Shown: positions 1 through 7,393, counted from the first letter of the stretch. The stretch is 12,848 nt of DNA from Planctomycetia bacterium (GCA_025356615.1 JANXSH010000601.1:1-12848); one strand, 5' to 3'. Notes: generated by a model from the letters alone, not told the origin. Program-made: numbers and translations.

Positions 1-647
1 CGCTCGAGTTGCCCGCCGGCGTGCCGGAGACCGACATCAAGCAGCCGATCATCATGATGCCCCGACCGGGGGCGCGCGACGGATGGTTCTCGGCCCGCTT
101 CCTGGTGAAGTCGCCCGGCGTCTACAAGATGAACGTCACGGTGCCGCGCCAGCCCGGCCAGGAGTCGGAATCGTCCGAGCCGGCGACGTTCGTCGTCAAG
201 GAGGCCAACCCCGAACTGGACAACACCCGCCCGGACTTCGACCGCATGTACCGCATGTCGAGCGAGGCCAACGACGTGATGCTACGCATGAACGAGGGCG
301 ACCGGAACGAGTTGAAACGTCGGCTCCAACGGCCCAAGCTGGAACAGGCGAAGGAGGGCGACACGACCGACCAGGTCGAGATCCGCGACGACAAGATGCG
401 GCTCTACTTCGACCTCAAGAATGCCAACCTGATCCCGACGTGCATGCTGCCCGATGTCCAGAAGCAAGTCAGCCGCGGCAAACACCGCGACTGGTGGGAC
501 GAGGGCGTCACGCTCTACGAGTATCCTCTGTCCGAAGACCCCAACGTCCCGCAGAAGCAGCCCGTCAAGATCGCGTATGTCTTGCTCCTCGTCGTGGGCT
601 TGCTCTCGATGGAGTGGCTCACGCGGAAGTTGTTGCGGTTGGCGTGA
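1..647 (+). CDS. C-terminal part of a membrane-anchored protein (BatA/glutamine-amidotransferase-like family of planctomycetes), 5' truncated
   Basis: The reading frame is already open at the left edge (codons in phase with base 3) and ends at TGA 645-647, so the true start lies outside the window. About 215 residues are visible. The first ~65 look like a beta-rich extracytoplasmic domain (a stretch around GWFSARF and GVYKMNVTVP). A charged helical region follows, introduced by NPELDNTRPDFDRM. A single hydrophobic helix (about AYVLLLVVGLLSMEWL) and the basic tail TRKLLRLA end the protein. From memory of planctomycete genomes, this ending belongs to long proteins with N-terminal BatA-type helices and a glutamine-amidotransferase or VWA-like core, encoded beside MoxR/DUF58 genes. 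None of those diagnostic parts is visible here, so the family is inference. It lies 147 bp upstream of the large membrane protein on the same strand and is probably in the same operon. Confidence 0.75.
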   Translation, partial: LELPAGVPETDIKQPIIMMPRPGARDGWFSARFLVKSPGVYKMNVTVPRQPGQESESSEPATFVVKEANPELDNTRPDFDRMYRMSSEANDVMLRMNEGDRNELKRRLQRPKLEQAKEGDTTDQVEIRDDKMRLYFDLKNANLIPTCMLPDVQKQVSRGKHRDWWDEGVTLYEYPLSEDPNVPQKQPVKIAYVLLLVVGLLSMEWLTRKLLRLA

Positions 648-652
648 CGCCA

Positions 653-748
653 GACCTCACCCCCAGCCCCTCTCCTGCCAGGAGAGGGGGAGAAAGACCA
701 GCCCGGCTCCCCCTCTCCTGGCAGGAGAGGGGGGTGGGGGGTGAGGTC
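653..748. repeat. Double-palindrome intergenic repeat element
   Basis: Two near-identical 23-nt hairpins sit at 667-689 and 710-732. Each has the perfect 11-bp arm cccctctcctg, a one-base centre and the complementary arm. They are enclosed in larger inverted arms: gacctcaccccca at 653-665 faces a g-rich segment ending in tgaggtc at 748. The whole unit can fold into one long hairpin or two small ones. It begins 6 bp after the stop of the upstream gene and ends 46 bp before the next start. The arrangement fits a REP/MITE-like dispersed repeat or a transcription attenuator between two operon genes. No transposase is present and no U tract follows, so a simple intrinsic terminator is less likely. 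Confidence 0.75.
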
Positions 749-794
749 TTCGCGAATACGACAAAGATAATACTTCGACGCTGAAAGGCACCCA

Positions 795-3700
795 ATGGCC
801 ACCATAACGCCTCGCGAGCCGCGTAATCTCGACCAGGACCAGCGCCGCGTCCGCAGTCCGCTGGCCCGCGTGCGGAGTACGATCTACCGCTACCTCGGCC
901 TGGAAGGGGTGGCGGTGGTCGGGTTGTTCCTCGTGCTGTGGTTCTGGATCGGCCTCGTCTTCGACTACGGCATCTTCAAGCTGTTCCTCTTCGACTGGGT
1001 CCAGGAGACCCCGTGGGCGGCGCGGCTCACGGTACTGCTCCTCGTCCTCTCGGGGCTGACGGCGCTGTTGCTCATGAGCGTCGTGTTGCGGCTCTTCTGC
1101 GAGTTCAGCGACTCGGCGATGGCCCTCGTCCTCGAGAAGCGCTTCCCCGACATCCTCGGCGATCGCCTCATCACCGCCGTCGAGCTGTCGGACCCCGAGG
1201 CGGCGCAGGCGTTCGGCTACTCGCCGATGCTGGTCCGCGAGACGATCCACGAGGCCGCCGAGCGCGTCGATCAGGTGCCCATCAACCAGGTGTTCGACTG
1301 GAAGCGACTGGTCCGTCGCGGCGTCCTCATCGGCGTCCTCTCCCTCGGACTCTACGTCCTGATCGGCGGCGGGTTCTGCGTGGCGCGGTCGATCGGCGAC
1401 GAAGGCGACGCGATGGCCGGGTACGGCGACTTCAACGAAGTCGCGACCATCTGGACCGAGCGCAACGTCTTGCTCCGCAACACCATCTGGCCGCGCAAGG
1501 CGTACCTCGAGATCCTGCCGTTCGAGGGCAAGGTCGGCCTGGAGGGGGCCGAGACGCTCGACCCGACAGAGTTTCGCATCCCGCAGGGGACCCAGCCGCC
1601 GACGCTCCGCGTCCGCGCGTGGAAGTACATCCTCTCCGATAGCCAAAGCGCCGAAGGCTGGCGTCTGCTCACCTGGGGCGACCTGTCGAATAACGCCTCG
1701 TTCGTGGGCGGCCTCGACCTGCCGACCCTTCCGGCGGGGTGGACGCCGCGCGACGAGGACATGGGCATGACGATCGACGAGGTGGAACTCTACCTCGACC
1801 AATTCAAGCTGCGGAAGAAAGTCGGCGACACGGAGCTTCCCGCGAAGTGGAGTCTGGTCGAGGTGACGGAGGAGGCCACCCACCGCCCGCTCATGTGGAA
1901 GGACCTCAACAAGGAACGACTCGCCGGTCTCGACGTGCCCGGCATCCCGGCGGATTGGGATCCTCAGGCTCTGCCGGCGGGGCTTGGCATGATCGGCGGC
2001 AAGCCGCTCGACGCGGCCTCTCGGCTGTTCCTCGCGTCGAAGGCGAGCCACCTCAGCGTCGATGAGGTCGAAAAACGGCTGGAGCAAGCCAACAAGACCA
2101 ACCCCGCAGTCGCCCAGGTGCGAGCGGTCTTCGACCGACTTACGCAACTCGTCGCGATACGCGATACGCTCGAGAAGGTCAGCGAGACGGCCTCGGACCG
2201 CAAGAACCGCCGCGTCGTCCGCAAGCTCGTCGTGCCCCAAACGGTCACGCTGGTCTACCGCAGCAATCGCTCCACCAACACCAGCCCCATGTTGCCGACG
2301 GCGGGCAACGAGTTCAGCGGCAACTTCGCCGAACTCAAGGAATCGGTCAGCTACACCGTGCGCGGCGAGGACTACGTCACGCCCCGCCGAGAGATCACCG
2401 TCGTCCTGCGCCCGCTGGTCGATTCGCTCGAGAGTCGGGAAGAGCGACCCGCCTACCTGTACTACCGGATCGCGGAAGACGGCTCGCCGGAAGACATCCG
2501 CATGAAGCGGCAGCCCCTCGAGGCGTCGAAGTTGTCGGTGTCCGGCGACACGACCACCCTGGAAGTCCCCGCCGGGACCCTCGTCGTCCTCGAGGGCCAA
2601 TTGTCGAAGCCGCTCATGAGCATCGACACCGGCGTCGAGCCGAAGGACGCGAAGAACTTCACGGGCGAGAAGCCGGAGAAGGTCGGCAAGTACGGCTTCA
2701 CCATGCGGCTCGAGAACGTCCGCCGCGAGCAGCGCTTCAAGTTCCTCTACACGGACAACGACGGCGTGACCGGCGAGCGGAAGGTCGTCGTCATCGCGAG
2801 GCCCGACACCACCCCGCGCGTCCGCGAGTTCAACCCCGACGAGATCATCCGCAAGGGGCGCGGCAACGAGGGGTACATCATCGCCTCGGGGTGCCGCATC
2901 CCGTTCAGGGGCAAGGTCGGCGACGACTACGGCCTGTCGCGGGTGCGCTACGCGATCAAGGTGACACCGTCGGACTTCCTGAGCGAGCAAAAGGTACTCG
3001 GCCTACTCGGTGCCGGCGCGCTGCCGCTGTTGGCTCCGGGAGGGACCGGCCTCCAGGGGGCGGCGTACCTCATCGCCCTCGAGAAGGAGGTCGCCAACAA
3101 GGCGAGCGAGGCGTCGGGGCCGGAACAAGTCTACGACCTCCCGTCCTTCACGGACGCGATCAAGCGGTCCCGCATGGAGGACGGCGGCTTCGAGTCACTC
3201 CAGCGCGGCACGATCGAGACGATGCTGAAGACCAGACAGAAGCCGAGCTTCCGCCGGCTGACTCGCGAGTTCGGCCTGACCTCCGACCGGTGGATCGACA
3301 AGTTCGCCGAGACGGAAGACGACGAGAAATTCCCCTCGCGCTGGTACAAGGCGAACGACTTCCGCTCGCCGCTGGGGAGCGACCTGCCGCTGTGGAAACT
3401 GAGCTACCGCGACAGCGTGGGCAAGGACCGGCCGCTGAAGGATCCCGACGACACCAAGCCGCAGAAGCGTTTCCTCGTCGAGGTGCGCCTCCTCGTGGAC
3501 GACAACTACCTCGACGGGGACCTCGACAAGAACACCAAGCAGCCGATCCCGAACACCGGGGCCTCGGGCGAGTCGTTCACCTTCACCGTCGTCACGGACA
3601 ACGAACTCCTCAGCCGCATCGCGGAGGAGGAGGAGGTCAAGTTCCGCGAGATGGAGAAGGCGGTCAAGCCGATCCGCGAAAACCTCCTCCGCCTCGAGGA

Positions 3701-4235
3701 GACGTCCCGCAGCCTGACGTTCGACCCCGGCTCGGTCGATGCGAAGCTGTTGACGAGCTACATCGCCCGGTGCGACACGATCGGCGATGTCCTCAAGACC
3801 TCTCAGCAGGACGTGAAGAGCGTCTTCACGACCTACGAGCGCATCATAAAGGAAATGCGCGTCAACCAGTTGAACGAGGAGATCCTCAAGAAGGTACACG
3901 GCACGATCTACCTGCCCCTCTCGGAGGTGTCGGAGCGCCAGTTCGACAACACCTACAACGACATCATCGCCCTACGCCGTGCCCTGGACGACACAAGCAA
4001 GACGGTCCCCGGCCGCGTCGAAGTGGCGGGGGCCAAGGCGTCCGAAGCGAAGAAGCAGATGCAGGATCTGCACAACCAGCTCGACAAGATCATTCGCGCG
4101 ATGGAGGGGCTTTCGACGATCAAGAAATTGATCGAAGAGTTGGCGCTCATCGAGCGGCAAGAACAGGATCTCGAATCGGTAGTCGCCCGGGTGCTGCGGA
4201 AGCGCATCGAGGACGCCCTCAGAGGGAAGGATTGA
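795..4235 (+). CDS. Large three-helix membrane protein with long extracytoplasmic region and coiled-coil tail (DUF4175-like)
   Basis: The protein has 1146 residues. The ATG at 795 follows a weak GAAAGG Shine-Dalgarno at 783-788, and the frame ends with TGA at 4233-4235. Hydrophobic helices lie at about residues 37-60, 78-102 and 174-197. The helix arrangement places most of the chain outside the cytoplasm. Residues ~215-540 are beta-rich and contain an internal duplication (276-336 and 352-431). Further Ig-like strands follow, including a segment around FKFLYTDNDGVTGERKVVV. From about residue 937 to the end the sequence is charged and helical, with heptad-like patterns typical of coiled coils. 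The helix layout, length and position after the previous gene resemble the planctomycete proteins annotated as DUF4175-like, but no catalytic motif is recognisable and the function is unknown. A structural or scaffolding envelope role is inference. The very GC-rich third positions make long antisense frames across it that are not genes. Confidence 0.88.
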   Translation: MATITPREPRNLDQDQRRVRSPLARVRSTIYRYLGLEGVAVVGLFLVLWFWIGLVFDYGIFKLFLFDWVQETPWAARLTVLLLVLSGLTALLLMSVVLRLFCEFSDSAMALVLEKRFPDILGDRLITAVELSDPEAAQAFGYSPMLVRETIHEAAERVDQVPINQVFDWKRLVRRGVLIGVLSLGLYVLIGGGFCVARSIGDEGDAMAGYGDFNEVATIWTERNVLLRNTIWPRKAYLEILPFEGKVGLEGAETLDPTEFRIPQGTQPPTLRVRAWKYILSDSQSAEGWRLLTWGDLSNNASFVGGLDLPTLPAGWTPRDEDMGMTIDEVELYLDQFKLRKKVGDTELPAKWSLVEVTEEATHRPLMWKDLNKERLAGLDVPGIPADWDPQALPAGLGMIGGKPLDAASRLFLASKASHLSVDEVEKRLEQANKTNPAVAQVRAVFDRLTQLVAIRDTLEKVSETASDRKNRRVVRKLVVPQTVTLVYRSNRSTNTSPMLPTAGNEFSGNFAELKESVSYTVRGEDYVTPRREITVVLRPLVDSLESREERPAYLYYRIAEDGSPEDIRMKRQPLEASKLSVSGDTTTLEVPAGTLVVLEGQLSKPLMSIDTGVEPKDAKNFTGEKPEKVGKYGFTMRLENVRREQRFKFLYTDNDGVTGERKVVVIARPDTTPRVREFNPDEIIRKGRGNEGYIIASGCRIPFRGKVGDDYGLSRVRYAIKVTPSDFLSEQKVLGLLGAGALPLLAPGGTGLQGAAYLIALEKEVANKASEASGPEQVYDLPSFTDAIKRSRMEDGGFESLQRGTIETMLKTRQKPSFRRLTREFGLTSDRWIDKFAETEDDEKFPSRWYKANDFRSPLGSDLPLWKLSYRDSVGKDRPLKDPDDTKPQKRFLVEVRLLVDDNYLDGDLDKNTKQPIPNTGASGESFTFTVVTDNELLSRIAEEEEVKFREMEKAVKPIRENLLRLEETSRSLTFDPGSVDAKLLTSYIARCDTIGDVLKTSQQDVKSVFTTYERIIKEMRVNQLNEEILKKVHGTIYLPLSEVSERQFDNTYNDIIALRRALDDTSKTVPGRVEVAGAKASEAKKQMQDLHNQLDKIIRAMEGLSTIKKLIEELALIERQEQDLESVVARVLRKRIEDALRGKD

Positions 4236-4267
4236 CGCGACCGGATTCCATCGGCGGGAATAGTGCT

Positions 4268-4299
4268 CCCGTCTCCCCCTGGATACAGGGGGAGACGGG
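4268..4299. terminator. Perfect 14-bp hairpin between convergent genes (bidirectional terminator or dispersed repeat)
   Basis: The arm cccgtctccccctg (4268-4281), a four-base loop gata and the exact complement at 4286-4299 form a very stable stem. It starts 33 bp after the stop of the upstream + strand gene and lies 163 bp beyond the stop of the opposing - strand gene. Neither flank has a T tract, so a role as a rho-independent terminator is only partly supported. The composition resembles the element at 653-748, so it may be another dispersed palindromic repeat. Confidence 0.5.
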
Positions 4300-4342
4300 T
4301 CGGGGGTTATGGGGGGGAATCCTAGCCCGAAAGAACCCATCA

Positions 4343-4371
4343 CCCCTCTTCCCTCCCTGCGGGGCGAGGGG
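4343..4371. repeat. Imperfect GC-rich hairpin in the convergent gap
   Basis: The arm cccctcttccc (4343-4353) faces ggggcgagggg (4361-4371) across a 7-base loop, with 9 of 11 positions pairing. It lies about 90 bp beyond the stop of the - strand NHL gene and could help end its transcript, or be a decayed copy of the other GC-rich palindromes in this window. Nothing else recognisable lies in the 226-bp gap 4236-4461. Confidence 0.35.
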
Positions 4372-4461
4372 GAACCGGATAAGATACCGCTGGCCCTAAG
4401 TGCTCCGTTTCACAAACACGAGTAGGATTGTGGCGCTGCCCTCGACGCCCGGACGCCCGCA

Positions 4462-5538
4462 TTACTTCACCCGGCGTATCCGGTGGTTCTCGCTGTCCGC
4501 GACGTACAGCACCCCCTTCGCGTCGAGGACCAGCCCATGAGGCCGGCCCATGCCCGCGTCCAACGGCGGGCCGCCGTCGCCGCCTGGCCCACGCCTTCCC
4601 CTCGCGACCGTCGTGACGAGTTTCTTCGCCACGTCCAGCTTGCGGATCGAATGGTTCTCCGTGTCCACGACGAAGACGTTCCCTGCGGCGTCGCATCGGA
4701 TCGCCTTGGGGCCGTCGAAGGTCGCCTTCGCCGCGGGGCCGTCGAGTTTGCCACGCCCGCCCATCCCCGCGACGGTGCGGATGACGCCCTTCGCGTCCAC
4801 GACGCGGACGGCGTTGCCCTCGCGCTCGCAGACGTAGGTGTTGCCCTTGCCATCGACGCACACGGCACGGGCACCGAAGAGGACCGCTCCGGTCGCGGGA
4901 CCGCCGTCGCCCTTATCCTCGGGCTTCGGCCTGCCTTTTCCCCGACCCTTGCCCGCGAAGGTGGAGATCACTCCTGTCTCGAGGTCCAGTCGGCGGATGC
5001 GGCCGTCGCCCACGTCGGCGATCAGTAGCCCGCCCTTGCCGTCGAGGGCGCAATCGTTCGGCTCGACGAGTCCCGCCCTGTCGCCTGGCCCCCTGTCGCC
5101 GGAATACACCTTCTTCCCGTTGCCCGCGACTGTCGAAACGAGCTTCGTCTTCGCGTCTACCTTGCGTACCCGCGCGTTGAGCCGATCAACGATAAAGAGG
5201 TCTCCCTCGAGCGAGACGGCGACGGCATACGGCTCGTCGAACATCGCCTTCGTCGCGGCCCCGCCGTCGCCGGAGAATCCCTTCTTTCCCGTACCCGCGA
5301 CCGTCGTGATGACCCCGCTCGTCAGGTCCACTTTGCGGACGCAATGGTTGTTCGCCTCGGCGACGTAGAGGCCGCCCTTGCCGTCGAGGTCGCAGTGGAA
5401 CGGCTGGTCCAGGAGTGCCTTCGCCGCCGGCCCGCTGTCGCCCGCATACCCCGCCTTGCCGGTGGCGGCAACGCTGTCGATGGTGTCGGCCCGCAGAAGG
5501 GGCAGCGAGAGGAAGAGGATTGCTACGAGTGGTTTCAT
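4462..5538 (-). CDS. Secreted NHL-repeat six-bladed beta-propeller protein
   Basis: The protein has 358 residues. I chose the ATG at 5538-5536 because GAGAGG stands about 6 bases upstream and a signal peptide follows at once (residues 1-17, MKPLVAILFLSLPLLRA). An in-frame start further upstream would add 45 non-signal residues. The mature part consists of NHL repeats. The blade signatures (ADSENHRIRRV-like) are at about residues 59-80, 117-138, 174-195, 237-257, 291-312 and 347-358, and each is followed by a glycine-rich TVAG-type turn. Six blades are expected, with the N-terminal DTIDSVAATG strand closing the last one. Blade 3 to 4 carries a Lys/Arg/Gly-rich insertion (about 197-210). NHL propellers bind proteins, sugars or nucleic acids or, less often, are enzymes; no catalytic set is visible, so an extracytoplasmic binding role is inference. 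It is transcribed alone, convergent with the large membrane protein. Confidence 0.9.
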   Translation of the reverse strand: MKPLVAILFLSLPLLRADTIDSVAATGKAGYAGDSGPAAKALLDQPFHCDLDGKGGLYVAEANNHCVRKVDLTSGVITTVAGTGKKGFSGDGGAATKAMFDEPYAVAVSLEGDLFIVDRLNARVRKVDAKTKLVSTVAGNGKKVYSGDRGPGDRAGLVEPNDCALDGKGGLLIADVGDGRIRRLDLETGVISTFAGKGRGKGRPKPEDKGDGGPATGAVLFGARAVCVDGKGNTYVCEREGNAVRVVDAKGVIRTVAGMGGRGKLDGPAAKATFDGPKAIRCDAAGNVFVVDTENHSIRKLDVAKKLVTTVARGRRGPGGDGGPPLDAGMGRPHGLVLDAKGVLYVADSENHRIRRVK

Positions 5539-5559
5539 GATCGCCTCTCGAGAAGTGTC

Positions 5560-5577
5560 CCCGGCATGAATGCCGGG
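5560..5577. promoter_or_regulatory. Palindrome just upstream of the NHL gene (candidate operator or 5'-UTR hairpin)
   Basis: The sequence cccggcat-ga-atgccggg is a perfect inverted repeat with 8-bp arms and a 2-base centre, 22-39 bases upstream of the NHL gene start codon on the - strand. It could be a repressor site or a hairpin in the leader RNA. I found no convincing -10/-35 pair around it, and similar palindromes can occur as dispersed repeats, so the role is open. Confidence 0.35.
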
Positions 5578-5792
5578 TCGAATAGAGAAAGCATGGTACA
5601 GAGCGGGCGTCGGGCGGTGGCCCCCGCGTCTGGCAGAACCTTCGGGCGAGTCGTCAAACAGAGTTGTCGGCACTCTACCCCGCCACGGACGTTTGCGCGT
5701 GGATGGGCACTACACAGGCGGTCGCCGCCGATCACCACCTATCGACGCTGGACGCCTCATTCGCCAGGGCAGCCGAGAGGGGGGCGAAGGGC

Positions 5793-5833
5793 GACGCAGA
5801 ATCCGACGCACGGACGACGCAGAATCCGACGCA
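5793..5833. repeat. Two tandem copies of an 18-bp repeat
   Basis: The sequence gacgcagaatccgacgca occurs at 5793-5810 and again exactly at 5816-5833, a 23-bp period with a 5-bp gap. Two copies with such a short gap are not a CRISPR array. It may be a slippage duplication or a pair of binding sites. Confidence 0.8.
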
Positions 5834-5852
5834 GTCAGCAGGCGACCGGAAA

Positions 5853-5925
5853 CGACGAGAGCCGACAAGATCGACTGAAGTCCCTTCGGGTGAGGGGGTT
5901 AGTCGGATCCTGTCGGCTCTCGTCG
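5853..5925. repeat. Long imperfect inverted repeat downstream of tRNA-Glu
   Basis: The arm at 5853-5876 (beginning cgacgagagccgaca) is complementary to 5901-5925 over 23 of 25 positions, with one mismatch and one extra base. A 24-base loop contains a small cccttcggg hairpin. On the - strand it starts 21 bases after the tRNA 3' end, so it could stop or process the tRNA transcript, although no U tract follows. A small non-autonomous element inserted beside a tRNA gene is the alternative. Confidence 0.6.
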
Positions 5926-5946
5926 GCCACTGTCATTCCGCTCATG

Positions 5947-6019
5947 TACCCCCAAGGGGAATCGAACCCCTGTCTTAGCCTTGAGAGGGCTACGTCCTAG
6001 GCCTCTAGACGATGGGGGC
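5947..6019 (-). tRNA. tRNA-Glu (anticodon CTC)
   Basis: Read on the - strand, a full 73-nt cloverleaf folds. The acceptor arm is GCCCCCA/TGGGGGT with a G1-U72 wobble and discriminator A73. The D arm begins GTCTAGAGG, the anticodon stem is TAGCC/GGCTA around the loop CTCTCAA, the variable loop has 4 bases, and the T arm is AGGGG-TTCGATT-CCCCT. Anticodon CTC reads GAG codons, which fits the GC-rich codon use of the neighbours. The genome does not encode the full CCA end (CA then T follows A73), so a CCA-adding enzyme is needed. It is transcribed from its own promoter at 6033-6061. Confidence 0.96.
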
Positions 6020-6032
6020 AGTACTTACAAGA

Positions 6033-6061
6033 AATATAGGAGTGCATCCCCACCCTGTCAA
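6033..6061 (-). promoter_or_regulatory. Near-consensus sigma-70-type promoter of tRNA-Glu
   Basis: On the - strand a perfect -35 box TTGACA (6061-6056) and a -10 box TATATT (6038-6033, five of six consensus bases) are separated by exactly 17 bases. The -10 box ends 13 bases before the first tRNA base, so initiation near 6026 would leave a leader of only a few bases for RNase P to remove. This is the clearest promoter in the window. Confidence 0.85.
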
Positions 6062-6141
6062 GGGGCGCTCCCTGAGATCGTCCCCCAGATGACCGTGTCT
6101 TGTTTCCTGGTCTTCGAGATCGGCTGAGGGACGACGGGCGG

Positions 6142-7128
6142 TCAAGCCTTGTGGATTTCGGAGGTCCGGCGTGCCACATGAACCTCTTGCCAACTGACAT
6201 CTTTGGACTGTAGCCGGGTCGTCGTCCAGCCGAACCGGGCCATTGCCTTCCTGAAGTACTTGGTGTTGAATCCCAGTTCCAGCCAGCCATGATTGCGGAT
6301 CGCCCAGAGAGAAATGCCATCGAGCCGCAAGCCCCACGGCCAGTCGAAAGAGTCCGTGATCGGTTCGCCGGCGAAGACGACCGCGCCGCCGGGGCTTACC
6401 AGCTCGTCGAGGCGCTCGATCATGCGCAGGTGGTCGGAACAATGGTGGAAGCACTCGTAGAAGACGACACGATCGAATCGACCCTCGGGCTGGTAATCCA
6501 ACATTTCGGAGAGAGCCACATCGACCTTCAGTCCCACCTGAAGGGCGCGGGCGCGGACAATGTCCGTGTACAACGGGTTGATATCGACGGCCGTTATGGG
6601 ATGGCCCATCTTGGCAAATTCGAGCGTGCTGGTGCCCGAGCCGGGACCGAACTCGAGGATGCGATCGCCCTGCTGAAGGTCCAGGGCGCGGATCATGAAC
6701 CCGATCGCCATCAACTGCTCGCCCACGACGGTGGGATTTTTCGACCAGTAAGGGTGCGGGTTGGCCATCAAGGCGTCGAAATCGATGGTCAACTGTTCAT
6801 TCACCTTCGGCTCGTAGCTCGACTGTCCCGACAGCCGCGAATACAACTCGAACTGCACCCGCCGGTACTCCGGCGAATCGGGGTCTGCGGGGAGGTCGAT
6901 GCCGGGGTCGAACCGGCAGCCATCGAGAACTTCGCGAAAGGCCGCATCGGAGGTCTCGGCCGCCTTCCGGGCAGCCTCGAACATCTGATCGACCTCTTCG
7001 AGGGTGCGGACGATGCGGCGTGGGTCCAGCGGAGGACCGACGAGCGAACGTCGCACTCTTCGTGCCGACATCCAGATCAATGGCGGGCAAACTTGCTTCG
7101 CGAAAGTTTTGAACAGCGAAGAGGGCAT
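6142..7128 (-). CDS. Class I SAM-dependent methyltransferase
   Basis: The protein has 328 residues. The ATG at 7128-7126 is chosen because a strong AGGAG (complement of 7136-7140) lies 7 bases upstream. The frame is open further upstream but would run into the divergent gene. The Rossmann methyltransferase core starts near residue 140. The SAM-binding loop ILEFGPGSGTS is at 157-167, the acidic residue after beta-2 is Asp182 (AVDINP), a post-core strand is at FDRVVFYECFHH (218-229), and a SPGGAVVFAGEP strand is at 245-256. The first ~135 residues are an extra domain. The N-terminus (LFKTFAKQVCPPLIWM, then Arg-rich) resembles the amphipathic start of methyltransferases in polysaccharide and O-antigen clusters, so a glycan or lipid-linked sugar substrate is possible. 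No sugar genes are nearby and the substrate is unknown. A weak promoter may lie at 7222-7250 (TTGTGT, 17 bases, TATCCT on the - strand). Confidence 0.9.
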   Translation of the reverse strand: MPSSLFKTFAKQVCPPLIWMSARRVRRSLVGPPLDPRRIVRTLEEVDQMFEAARKAAETSDAAFREVLDGCRFDPGIDLPADPDSPEYRRVQFELYSRLSGQSSYEPKVNEQLTIDFDALMANPHPYWSKNPTVVGEQLMAIGFMIRALDLQQGDRILEFGPGSGTSTLEFAKMGHPITAVDINPLYTDIVRARALQVGLKVDVALSEMLDYQPEGRFDRVVFYECFHHCSDHLRMIERLDELVSPGGAVVFAGEPITDSFDWPWGLRLDGISLWAIRNHGWLELGFNTKYFRKAMARFGWTTTRLQSKDVSWQEVHVARRTSEIHKA

Positions 7129-7393
7129 GGTCCAACTCCTAGGAAGTGCGGACGTACCGGCGGCATATGGCCCGCGTCTATCTTTCGACCCGAGGCACCT
7201 CTTGTCGGGTGCATCGGGATTAGGATACCCTCGCCCGTGCGGGGACACAACGACAACAGGCAAGGCGTTCCCGGTCTCGGACTCGTCTGTCCCTGGCGGG
7301 ATCTTTCGGGTACAACCCCACGGGATCGAGGTCCGATCGGGCGGAAACCCGGTCGTCGGCACAAGATAGGTAGACGAAGCGGAGGAGCCGGTC

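Larger units (their letters stand above)
5578..5946. other. Intergenic region between the NHL gene and tRNA-Glu without a supported gene
   Basis: The open frames here are short, have no ribosome-binding site, overlap each other and encode Arg-rich low-complexity peptides, so I call no gene. The structure present is an 18-base direct repeat (5793-5833) and a long imperfect inverted repeat (5853-5925) next to the tRNA 3' end; both are listed separately. Confidence 0.6.

Noticed and set aside
657..2990. A very long open frame on the - strand (777 codons) antisense to the large membrane protein.
   Set aside because: The frame is a by-product of high GC at third codon positions. Its predicted protein is Arg/Asp/Glu/Leu-rich low complexity, has no recognisable domain, starts without a ribosome-binding site, and ends within the palindromic repeat.
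5539..5673. An upstream extension of the NHL protein by 45 residues.
   Set aside because: The added part precedes an ideal signal peptide and includes the palindrome at 5560-5577. The ATG at 5538 has a good ribosome-binding site.
5793..5833. A possible minimal CRISPR array.
   Set aside because: There are only two copies with a 5-bp gap, no spacer-length interval and no cas gene.
5570..6000. Short + strand open frames between the NHL gene and the tRNA.
   Set aside because: They overlap each other, lack ribosome-binding sites, encode Arg-rich low-complexity peptides, and two of them run into the tRNA gene.
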